5,925 nucleotides of DNA from Leucobacter sp. (GCA_031178565.1 JAPSIU010000185.1:1-5925); one strand, 5' to 3'; numbered from the stretch's first letter, positions 1 to 5,307 are shown. The notes: a model not told the origin generated them from the letters alone. Program-made: numbers and translations.

Positions 1-45
1 GAGTCTCAAATTTGGGGCGCCACGCGCGAATTCACCGCCACAGCA

Positions 46-62
46 CGCTTCGTCGCGAAGCG
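46..62. terminator. Hairpin just after the rnd stop codon
   Basis: A perfect 7-bp stem, CGCTTCG (46-52) and CGAAGCG (56-62), closes a 3-nt TCG loop. Reading the minus strand it begins 2 nt after the rnd stop codon (67-65), as expected for an operon-end terminator, but no U-tract follows on that strand. Reading the plus strand it is followed by ATTTATT, a weak T-rich tail, so it could also stop a convergent transcript entering from the left. Hairpins without U-tracts are common at gene ends in high-GC actinobacteria. The stem is seen directly; termination is inferred. Confidence 0.45.
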
Positions 63-64
63 AT

Positions 65-1258
65 TTATTCACTTCCCACAAAAGCCGAGGCTAATAGTGG
101 TGAGGTAAGCGCAATCTGCCACTCCCGGGCACCGAGCTCTCTGAGACGGAGTGCAATGGCCTCGGGGGACCGGTCGGCCGGCGGCTGCCAGGCCAGGCGG
201 CGAACGTACTCGGGAGTGAGGAGGTTCTCAGCCGGCATGCCCTGGCGCTCGGCCTCCGCCTCGACCGCCACGCGCGCTGCCGCGAGTCGAGCCGCGGCCT
301 CGGGATACCGCTGCGCCCAGCCCCGATGGTGCGGCATCGCGTCCCGGTCGCGCGGCTTCGGACCGGGAAGGTCCTCCGTCATCTTGCCGCGCAGAATCGC
401 GCTCCACCAGCGGTCGAGCTCGGTGCGGCTCGCCCGCCCCCGGAACGTCTTGAGCGCGGCGAGATCCCCCTTGGATCGGGGATTCGCCGCCGCGGCCACG
501 ACGATCGAGGCATCGGGGATCAGGCGTCCGGGAGCGACGTCGCGCGATCGCGCGAGCTCGTCGCGCACCAGCCACAACTCGCGTGCGATCGCGAGGGCCC
601 TGGGCGTGCGCAGCGCGTGCCCGCCCGAGAGCCTCCGCCACGGCTCCGGTGCCTTCGGTTTCTCGGGCCGCGTGCGGACCGCCTCGAACTCCTGCTCGGC
701 GTAGCCCGTCTTGGCCTGCGCTTCGAGATCGCCGAGCACGGCGTCGCGCAGATCCGGCAGCAGCGCAACATCGAGCGCCGCGTACTCGAGCCAGGACTCC
801 GGCAGCGGACGCTGGGACCAGTCAGCCGCCGAGTGCGCCTTGTCCAGCTTGATGCCGAGCAGTGACTCGATGATCGCGCCGAGGCCGACGCGCTCGTACC
901 CCAGAAGGCGTGCGGCGAGTTCCGTGTCGAAGAGGCGGGACGGGCGGAGGCCGAGCGCGTCGAGGCACGGGATGTCCTGACTCGCGGCGTGCAGGATCCA
1001 CTCCTCGTCGCCGATGGCCTCCGCGAGCGGATCGAAGCGCTCGATCTCGATCGGGTCGAAGAGGAACGTGCCCGCGCCGCGCCGATGCGCCTGCACGAGG
1101 TAGGCCTCGTTGCCGTAGCGGAAGCCCGAGGCGCGCTCCGCGTCGATGCCGACCGGCCCGGTTCCCGAGGCGAGCAGCTCGGCGGCGCGGCTCACCCCCG
1201 CGTCGTCGGTGACGAGCGACCAGTCGGTGTGGAGCTCGGACTGTTCGACCACGCTCAC
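65..1258 (-). CDS. rnd: Ribonuclease D (DEDDy 3'-5' exonuclease with HRDC domain)
   Basis: This 397-residue protein is a 3'-5' exoribonuclease of the RNase D family, which trims the 3' ends of tRNA precursors and other structured RNAs in the cytoplasm. The complete DEDDy set is visible: D39 and E41 (IDAE, Exo I), D95 (HAASQDIP, Exo II), and Y159 with D163 (YAALD, Exo III). An HRDC nucleic-acid-binding domain follows at about 217-290, then a helical C-terminal region ending near the family-typical REWQIALTSPLL. The frame stays open far upstream, but that stretch lies over the DUF3000 gene and is a GC-rich shadow. I start at the GTG at 1258, which overlaps the DUF3000 stop as GTGA and suggests translational coupling. 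A second GTG at 1252 has a better spaced GGGAG (7 nt) and is a real alternative. The last 15 codons are unusually AT-rich and include CTA and TTA leucine codons. The identification is very secure. Confidence 0.95.
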   Translation of the reverse strand: MSVVEQSELHTDWSLVTDDAGVSRAAELLASGTGPVGIDAERASGFRYGNEAYLVQAHRRGAGTFLFDPIEIERFDPLAEAIGDEEWILHAASQDIPCLDALGLRPSRLFDTELAARLLGYERVGLGAIIESLLGIKLDKAHSAADWSQRPLPESWLEYAALDVALLPDLRDAVLGDLEAQAKTGYAEQEFEAVRTRPEKPKAPEPWRRLSGGHALRTPRALAIARELWLVRDELARSRDVAPGRLIPDASIVVAAAANPRSKGDLAALKTFRGRASRTELDRWWSAILRGKMTEDLPGPKPRDRDAMPHHRGWAQRYPEAAARLAAARVAVEAEAERQGMPAENLLTPEYVRRLAWQPPADRSPEAIALRLRELGAREWQIALTSPLLASAFVGSE

Positions 1259-1872
1259 GCTCCCGGAAGGCTCTGGCGCGCGCGCCGGGCGGCGATCGAC
1301 TCGACGCCCTCCTGATGCGGGAGCCCGGCCAGGAGGCACAGCAGCTCGGACCAGGCCTCGGCGTGGGCGGCGAAGTTGTCGCCGCTCGGCGTCCACGACG
1401 CGCGGAGCTCGATCTGAGCGGCGTCGCCCTGCGACTCGAGGGTGCCGAAGCCGCTCGAGAGCGTCTTGGTCGCCGTGCCCGACAGGTAGCTGTAGCCGGC
1501 TCCGCGGGAGTCGAGCGCGTCGACGAGCCAGGACCAGGCGACGTCCGAGATGAAGGGATCGACGCCGATCTCGACCTCGAGCGGCGCCTGCGCGAAGCAG
1601 ACGATGCGGAACGGTCCGCCCCACTCGTCGGCCGACGCGGGATCGAACATCAGGATGAGGCGCCCCGCCCCGTATGGGGAGTCGATGACGTCCTCCGACG
1701 ACTCGTCGGCGAGGCTTCCCCGTGCCACACCGGCCGCGAGCGCGACCGAGTGGGGTGCGATCCGTTCGGGCGCCGGGATCTCCCGCGTCCGCAGCTCGCT
1801 TCGCAGCCGCGCACCGCGGATCTGGTCGGCGGCCGCGCTGAACTCGATATGGTGCCCCGCGATCCTTGCCAT
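1255..1872 (-). CDS. DUF3000 domain protein, first gene of the rnd operon
   Basis: A 205-residue soluble protein matching the actinobacterial DUF3000 family, whose biochemical role is unknown. Family hallmarks are visible: an N-terminal segment with APERIAPH (34-41), GRLILMFDP (70-78), the DPFISDVAWSWL block (105-116), the SGTATKTLSSGFGTL block (131-145), LRASWTP (156-162), and a C-terminal H-x3-W / LLxLLAGLP stretch (170-185). The length is normal for the family and no signal peptide or membrane segment is seen. It sits directly before rnd with a 4-nt overlap, an arrangement known in many actinobacteria, which suggests a link to RNA processing or simply co-expression. I chose the ATG at 1872. 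The GTG immediately before it (1875) lies 7 nt after a TAGTGT box, so a leaderless message starting at that GTG is equally possible. There is no convincing Shine-Dalgarno. Confidence 0.92.
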   Translation of the reverse strand: MARIAGHHIEFSAAADQIRGARLRSELRTREIPAPERIAPHSVALAAGVARGSLADESSEDVIDSPYGAGRLILMFDPASADEWGGPFRIVCFAQAPLEVEIGVDPFISDVAWSWLVDALDSRGAGYSYLSGTATKTLSSGFGTLESQGDAAQIELRASWTPSGDNFAAHAEAWSELLCLLAGLPHQEGVESIAARRARQSLPGA

Positions 1873-1892
1873 CACACAGGGAACACTAGAGT
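1866..1892 (+). promoter_or_regulatory. Candidate promoter for the hydrolase gene
   Basis: TTGCCA (1866-1871, five of six matches to TTGACA) and TAGAGT (1887-1892, TANNNT) are separated by 15 nt, which is short but tolerated. Transcription would start near 1899-1900, giving a leader of about 50 nt before the GTG at 1952. The -10 box shares its central TA with the opposing DUF3000 -10 box. The -35 box overlaps the first codons of the DUF3000 gene. Confidence 0.4.
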
Positions 1893-1900
1893 TTCCTGTG
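1875..1900. promoter_or_regulatory. 26-bp imperfect palindrome in the divergent promoter region, candidate operator
   Basis: The left arm CACAGGGAACACT (1875-1887) and right arm AGAGTTTCCTGTG (1888-1900) pair at 11 of 13 positions, with outer CACAGG/CCTGTG perfect and a CTAG centre. It lies between the divergent DUF3000 and hydrolase genes and covers the -10 boxes of both orientations. Two explanations fit: a dimeric regulator's operator controlling both genes, or a symmetric bidirectional promoter core. The symmetry is seen directly; any bound protein is unknown. Confidence 0.55.
1883..1888 (-). promoter_or_regulatory. Candidate -10 box for the DUF3000-rnd operon (leaderless)
   Basis: Read on the minus strand the hexamer is TAGTGT, matching the actinobacterial TANNNT -10 pattern. 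Seven nucleotides (TTCCCTGT minus its first T, that is TCCCTGT plus the adjoining base at 1882-1876) separate it from a GTG at 1875 that is directly followed by the ATG at 1872. A transcript starting at 1875 would be leaderless, which agrees with the lack of a Shine-Dalgarno. No good -35 is visible at 16-18 nt upstream (CGCCTC at 1911-1906). Confidence 0.45.
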
Positions 1901-1938
1901 AAGAGGAGGCGTATGCCACGCCGGGAAGCACCGATCCA

Positions 1939-1945
1939 GAGGAGG
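1939..1945 (+). promoter_or_regulatory. Ribosome binding site that decides the hydrolase start
   Basis: GAGGAGG lies 6 nt before the GTG at 1952, ideal spacing. A second purine run, AAGAGGAGG (1901-1909), precedes an in-frame ATG at 1913 by only 3 nt, which is too close. This favours the GTG at 1952 over the ATG at 1913. Confidence 0.6.
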
Positions 1946-1951
1946 ACCATC

Positions 1952-3169
1952 GTGACGCAGGGCTGGGGAGGGCGGCTCGGAAGGGCGCTCGGCTTCGGTG
2001 CCGGAGCCGCGGTGCTCGGCGGCGTCGGCGCTCTCGCCGCGGGCGTGGCGCTCGCGCGGCGGGCGGTGACGCCGGATCGGCTGCCCGAGACGGGCCTCGT
2101 GGTCGACCGCGTTCAGCGCGAAGACCGCGACGGAGGCGGTGCGGAGCCCGCGATCGTCTGGCTGCGCGGTCCCGATGCCGATCTTCCGGGACGGTACTCG
2201 CTGCTGTTCGACGACGGCCGGGGGCACGCCCGTCTCGGGCCGGTGCTCGAGGAGCGGCGGGGAAGCGTCGCGCGCGCGGTCCTCGCGGTCGACCGCGGGC
2301 GGCTGCGCGACGGCGTGCGGGGCAGGATCACCGGCTGGTGGTTCACCGACCCCGCCGAGCTCGGCTACCGGACCGAGAGCATCTCCTTCCCCACCGAACT
2401 CGGCGCAGCCGAGGCGTGGCTCGTCCGCCCCCGCCTGCCGCGGAAACGGCGCTGGGCGATCCACGTTCACGGCAGAGGGGCGCTGCCCGAGGAGGCGATC
2501 CGGGGCGTCGCGCCGCTCGCCCGCGCCGGAATCACGAGCCTCGTCATCAGCTACAGGAACGACCCGGGAGCCCCGCTCGGAGCATACGGGAGATACGGGA
2601 TCGGGCTCGCCGAGAGCCGCGACGTCGACGCCGCGATCGCGGAGGCGCTGCGGCGCGGCGCCGAGCGGGTGACGCTCTTCGGCTGGTCGATGGGCGGGAC
2701 CGCGAGCCTCATCGCGGCCACGCGCGGCGCGCACGCCGACCTCGTCGACGGCCTGATCCTCGACTCGCCCGCCGTCGACTGGAGCACACTGCTGCGCTAC
2801 CACGCCGCCGCGCTCTCCGCGCCCCGGATCATCGCCGATGTGGGCATCCGCCTGCTCGACCGCGGCCTCGTGCGGGGCGGGGAGCCGGGTGGGATCCCGT
2901 TCGAGGGGCTGACCGCCGAGGCCTTCGCTCAGGCGCTCCGGGTGCCCGTGCTCATCCACGCGAGCGAGGGGGACAGCTACGTGCCGTGCGAGGGCTCGCA
3001 ACGGCTCGCGGCCCTGCGCCCCGAGCTCGTGCAGCTGCGACTGCAGGAGCGGGGGGAGCATGTGAAGCTGTGGAACGTGGACCCGGAGCCCTGGGAGCGG
3101 GTGACCGAGCAGTTCGCCCGCGCACTGCCCCGCCCGGCCTGGCGGGGCACCCCACCGCATCCGGGCTAA
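1952..3169 (+). CDS. Membrane-anchored alpha/beta hydrolase of unknown substrate
   Basis: A 405-residue protein with one N-terminal hydrophobic, glycine/alanine-rich segment (about residues 12-35) followed by RR, so it is probably a single-pass or signal-anchor protein with the catalytic domain outside the membrane; which side is not certain. The alpha/beta hydrolase core is clear: HVHGRG (171-176) as the oxyanion-hole loop, the nucleophile elbow GWSMGG with Ser246, a likely acid Asp341 in HASEGDSYVP, and His370 in GEHVKLW, in the expected order. Residues from about 41 to 160 form an extra N-terminal region that I do not recognise. Esterase, lipase or peptidase activity is possible; the substrate cannot be read from the sequence. 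The start is the GTG at 1952, set by GAGGAGG; ATG 1913 and GTG 1898 are weaker in-frame options. It is transcribed divergently from DUF3000-rnd, and its stop lies 10 nt before zapE. Confidence 0.85.
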   Translation: MTQGWGGRLGRALGFGAGAAVLGGVGALAAGVALARRAVTPDRLPETGLVVDRVQREDRDGGGAEPAIVWLRGPDADLPGRYSLLFDDGRGHARLGPVLEERRGSVARAVLAVDRGRLRDGVRGRITGWWFTDPAELGYRTESISFPTELGAAEAWLVRPRLPRKRRWAIHVHGRGALPEEAIRGVAPLARAGITSLVISYRNDPGAPLGAYGRYGIGLAESRDVDAAIAEALRRGAERVTLFGWSMGGTASLIAATRGAHADLVDGLILDSPAVDWSTLLRYHAAALSAPRIIADVGIRLLDRGLVRGGEPGGIPFEGLTAEAFAQALRVPVLIHASEGDSYVPCEGSQRLAALRPELVQLRLQERGEHVKLWNVDPEPWERVTEQFARALPRPAWRGTPPHPG

Positions 3170-3177
3170 ACTAGCCC
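3163..3177. repeat. Inverted repeat spanning the hydrolase stop, just before zapE
   Basis: GGGCT (3163-3167) and AGCCC (3173-3177) can form a 5-bp stem with an AAACT loop. The stem contains the first base of the hydrolase TAA stop and ends 2 nt before the zapE ATG. It might be a weak terminator or attenuator, but it coincides with a -10-like box, and a stem this short may be incidental. Confidence 0.3.
3167..3172 (+). promoter_or_regulatory. Candidate -10 box giving a leaderless zapE transcript
   Basis: TAAACT fits TANNNT and is followed by exactly 7 nt (AGCCCCG) before the A of the zapE ATG at 3180, the typical geometry of actinobacterial leaderless genes. No Shine-Dalgarno is present in the 20 nt before the ATG, which supports leaderless initiation or coupling to the hydrolase. 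No TTGACA-like box is visible upstream. The box overlaps the hydrolase stop codon. Confidence 0.45.
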
Positions 3178-3179
3178 CG

Positions 3180-4244
3180 ATGCCCCACGATAAACAGCAC
3201 AGCTCCGCTCGCCTGGTCGACCGCCACCCGAGCATCTCCGGCACCGAGCTCGTGGCGACGCTCGTGCCCCCGCCCCAGTTCGATCACGCGACCTTCGAGT
3301 CGTACCGGCCCGACCCCGAGTACCCCTCGCAGGCGGAGGCCCGGGACACACTCGAGGCGTTCTCGGAGCCCGAGGCCCCGGTCGCGCGAGGCGGGTTCTT
3401 CGGTTTCGGACGCAAGAAGCAGGCGGACCCCCGGTCGAACGCGCCGACGAGGCCGGGCGTCTATCTCGACGGCGGCTTCGGCGTGGGCAAGACGCACCTC
3501 CTCGCGGCCACCTGGCACGCGACGGCCGGTCGACGGTACTTCGGCACCTTCATCCAGTACACGGCCCTCGTCGGGGCGCTCGGCTACGACGGCGCCGTCG
3601 GCGTGCTGCAGGGGGCGCGGCTCGTCTGCGTCGACGAGTTCGAGCTCGACGATCCCGGTGACACGATGCTCATGACCCGGCTCATCAAGGACCTCACCTC
3701 CACGGGATCGCGAATCGTCGCGACCTCGAACACCCCTCCGAACGCCCTGGGCGAGGGACGCTTCGCCGCGGCGGACTTCATGCGCGAGATCCAGGCGATG
3801 TCCGACCGCTTCACGACGATCCGCATCGACGGCGTGGACTACCGCCAGCGCGACATCCAGGGCGACGCCGTCGTGCTGCACGAGGACGCGTACCGCTTCG
3901 CACTCGCCGACGTGGCGGCCGCGGGGGAGCGCATGACCGACGACGGCTTCTCCGAGCTCGTCTCCCACCTCGCCACCGTGCATCCGTCCAGCTACGTCGG
4001 CCTGCTCGATGGCGTGCAGTGCATCGGCCTCCGCGACGTGCACGAACTCACCGACCAGTCGGCGGCGCTCCGCTTCGTGGCGTTCATCGACCGCGTCTAC
4101 GACGCGCAGATCCCGATCCGCGCGACCGGCATCCCGCTCACGTCCGTCTTCGGCGGCGGCATGCTCGACGGCGGATACCGCAAGAAGTATCTGCGCTGCA
4201 TGTCTCGCCTCAACGCCCTGACCTCGAGCGAGATCGAGCGTTGA
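3180..4244 (+). CDS. zapE: AFG1/ZapE-family AAA+ ATPase (cell division protein ZapE)
   Basis: A 354-residue cytoplasmic P-loop ATPase of the AFG1/ZapE family. In E. coli ZapE binds FtsZ and affects Z-ring stability; mitochondrial AFG1 acts in quality control of membrane proteins. The role in actinobacteria is inferred. Visible are the Walker A motif GGFGVGKT (98-105, Lys104), Walker B LVCVDEFE (148-155, Asp152-Glu153), the sensor-1 region IVATSN (179-184), and family blocks GEGRFAAADFMREIQ (191-205), IDGVDYRQRD and YRKKYLRCMSRLNAL near the C-terminus. The N-terminal stretch LVDRHP...LVPPPQF is typical of actinobacterial members, so the ATG at 3180 is a good start although it lacks a Shine-Dalgarno. 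Residues 69-90 form a basic, glycine-rich linker before the ATPase core. The gene lies 10 nt after the hydrolase and overlaps the PemK-like gene by 4 nt. Confidence 0.94.
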   Translation: MPHDKQHSSARLVDRHPSISGTELVATLVPPPQFDHATFESYRPDPEYPSQAEARDTLEAFSEPEAPVARGGFFGFGRKKQADPRSNAPTRPGVYLDGGFGVGKTHLLAATWHATAGRRYFGTFIQYTALVGALGYDGAVGVLQGARLVCVDEFELDDPGDTMLMTRLIKDLTSTGSRIVATSNTPPNALGEGRFAAADFMREIQAMSDRFTTIRIDGVDYRQRDIQGDAVVLHEDAYRFALADVAAAGERMTDDGFSELVSHLATVHPSSYVGLLDGVQCIGLRDVHELTDQSAALRFVAFIDRVYDAQIPIRATGIPLTSVFGGGMLDGGYRKKYLRCMSRLNALTSSEIER

Positions 4245-4819
4245 GCGGCCGCGGCGGCGGGATCCTGCAGATCCTCGGGACGCTCGTCTCCGCGATCTCG
4301 AGGGCGGCGAGCCGCTCGCGGACGGCTTCGCCCCCGCGCGCTACCGGCGGCGGATCCTGGCTGCGAGGGGACGCCCCTGCCGGACACGACGCGGGCGGGA
4401 GGAGCCCCGGCCGTTTCGGTGACGACGCGACCCGCGAGCTCACGCGCGCCGAGATCCGGGAGCTGCGTCTCAGCTACGGCCCCTCGCCGGACGGCAATCC
4501 GGATCCCGGTGAGATCGTGTGGACCTGGGTGCCGTACGCGGAGAACGACGGCCGGGGCAAGGACCGACCGGTGCTCATCATCGCGCGCATCGACGCCACG
4601 AGCACCGCGTGCTGCTATCTCAGCACCAAGCAGCGCGCGGGCTTCGTCTCGGTCGGCACCGGCGGGTGGGACAGCCAGGGGAGGGGCAGCTTCCTCGCGC
4701 CGGATCGGGTGCTCCGGATCACGGACGCCGGCATGCGGCGCGAGGGGCACGTCCTCTCGCAGGAGCGCTTCGCGCGCGCCGCCGAGGCGGTCGCCCGGCT
4801 GCACGGCATCGACGGGTAG
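4241..4819 (+). CDS. PemK/MazF-family toxin-like protein, no antitoxin visible
   Basis: A 192-residue protein whose C-terminal part (about 88-190) has the PemK/MazF fold signature: DPGEIVWTWVPY (88-99), the basic GRGKDRPVLIIAR strand (104-116, Arg109 conserved), LSTK (127-130) where MazF has a catalytic or substrate-contacting Thr/Ser, and the actinobacterial RVLRI...GMRREG tail. MazF and PemK toxins are sequence-specific endoribonucleases; activity here is unproven. Residues 1-87 are an extension absent from classical toxins of about 110 residues: a hydrophobic/basic helix-like start (8-28) and a Gly/Pro/Arg-rich, probably disordered linker. No antitoxin gene adjoins it; upstream is zapE and downstream is a convergent VOC gene. 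The start is uncertain: TTG at 4241 overlaps the zapE stop as TTGA, and no in-frame ATG or GTG exists before the domain. A housekeeping role of the fold is plausible. Confidence 0.82.
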   Translation: MSGRGGGILQILGTLVSAISRAASRSRTASPPRATGGGSWLRGDAPAGHDAGGRSPGRFGDDATRELTRAEIRELRLSYGPSPDGNPDPGEIVWTWVPYAENDGRGKDRPVLIIARIDATSTACCYLSTKQRAGFVSVGTGGWDSQGRGSFLAPDRVLRITDAGMRREGHVLSQERFARAAEAVARLHGIDG

Positions 4820-4849
4820 GCGGAGCACCGCAGTATGGCGAGTGCCGCC

Positions 4850-4868
4850 GTCGGCGGTCTCAGCCGAC
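4850..4868. terminator. Hairpin at the convergent junction of pemK-like and VOC genes
   Basis: GTCGGC (4850-4855) pairs with GCCGAC (4863-4868) around a 7-nt loop. A competing stem CCGCC/GGCGG (4845-4849 and 4853-4857) overlaps it. The position, 30 nt after the PemK-like stop and across the VOC stop, suits a shared terminator, but there is no T-tract on either side and the stems are short. Confidence 0.3.
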
Positions 4869-5210
4869 CGTGCAGAACGGGTGCCCGACCGGGTCGAGAT
4901 AGACGCGGAAGCCGTCATGCGCCTCGAGGAACCGGGCACCGAGTTCGCCGAGGCGCGCCTCGGCGGCGTCGAAGTCCTCCACGCGCACGTCGAGGTGGAA
5001 CTGCTGATCCCCGTCGTCTCCCGGCCAGTTCGGGGCGACGTACCCCGGGCAGAGCTGGAAGCTGAGCTTCACGCCGCCCGCCGGGAGCACGAGATCGACC
5101 CAGTCGTCCTCATCCTGCTCGATGCGCCCGCCGAGCACTCCCCGGTAGAACTCCGCGAGCGCCGCGGGGTCGGGGCAGTCCAGGACCACCGAGTGCAGTT
5201 CTCCGATCAT
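4860..5210 (-). CDS. VOC-family protein (glyoxalase-like domain)
   Basis: A 116-residue single-domain protein of the vicinal oxygen chelate superfamily, which includes glyoxalase I, extradiol dioxygenases and fosfomycin/bleomycin resistance proteins. It resembles the Glyoxalase_6-type actinobacterial group: LHSVVLDCPDPAALAEFY at the start (5-22), the LSFQ strand (49-52), a P-x-WP segment (60-63), FHLDVRVEDFDAAEARLGELGA (71-92) and the closing FRVYLDPVGHPFCTV (101-115). Two beta-alpha-beta-beta-beta modules are implied, with His6 and His72 as possible metal ligands. The substrate cannot be assigned, and proteins of this group are often only annotated by fold. The start ATG at 5210 has AAGGGA 7 nt upstream. 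It may be read with the DUF1345 gene from the same strand, although a hairpin stands in the 97-nt gap. Confidence 0.9.
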   Translation of the reverse strand: MIGELHSVVLDCPDPAALAEFYRGVLGGRIEQDEDDWVDLVLPAGGVKLSFQLCPGYVAPNWPGDDGDQQFHLDVRVEDFDAAEARLGELGARFLEAHDGFRVYLDPVGHPFCTVG

Positions 5211-5217
5211 CGTGCCG

Positions 5218-5223
5218 TCCCTT
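5218..5223 (-). promoter_or_regulatory. Ribosome binding site of the VOC gene
   Basis: AAGGGA on the minus strand is separated by 7 nt from the ATG at 5210 and supports that start. It contrasts with the DUF3000 and zapE genes, which show no comparable site. Confidence 0.5.
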
Positions 5224-5244
5224 CGATCGTTTCACGAGCATGCG

Positions 5245-5263
5245 CCCTCCGCCGCACGGAGGG
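5245..5263. terminator. Hairpin between DUF1345 and VOC genes
   Basis: CCCTCCG (5245-5251) and CGGAGGG (5257-5263) form a perfect 7-bp GC-rich stem with a CCGCA loop. It lies about 45 nt after the DUF1345 stop and about 35 nt before the VOC start. This is a plausible terminator of the DUF1345 transcript, although no U-tract follows on the minus strand. The rest of the gap (5211-5307) holds a 10-bp palindrome GTCGCGCGAC (5287-5296) and no recognisable -10 box for the VOC gene. Confidence 0.45.
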
Positions 5264-5307
5264 AAGACCATCCTGCCGGGGCTCCCGTCGCGCGACAAGG
5301 GGCTTGA

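Noticed and set aside
1259..1624. N-terminal extension of the rnd reading frame up to an ATG at 1624 (519 residues)
   Set aside because: It lies antiframe over the strongly supported DUF3000 gene, is arginine-rich with no domain, and the RNase D fold starts normally after the GTG at 1258.
2582..2600. Short tandem repeat ATACGGGAG/ATACGGGA in the hydrolase gene
   Set aside because: It encodes AYGRYGIG within a normal coding stretch, is only two units long and needs no special explanation.
1315..3174. Long plus-strand open frame of 619 residues
   Set aside because: Its product is low-complexity and arginine-rich, crosses the DUF3000 and hydrolase genes out of frame, and shows no motif; it is typical of a high-GC shadow frame.
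1886..3244. Minus-strand open frame of 452 residues opposite the hydrolase
   Set aside because: It is antisense to a gene with a complete catalytic triad; its composition (Arg/Gly/Ala/Pro) and lack of domains mark it as a shadow.
3171..4043. Minus-strand open frame of 290 residues opposite zapE
   Set aside because: It mirrors the codon pattern of zapE, in which Walker A and B are intact, and it has no recognisable domain.
4097..4939. Minus-strand open frame opposite the PemK-like gene as a possible antitoxin
   Set aside because: The frame is a shadow extending across zapE and the VOC gene end; it has no DNA-binding or antitoxin motif.
5287..5296. 10-bp perfect palindrome GTCGCGCGAC between DUF1345 and VOC
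   Set aside because: Self-complementary GC-rich decamers are expected by chance at this composition, and it is not near a start codon.
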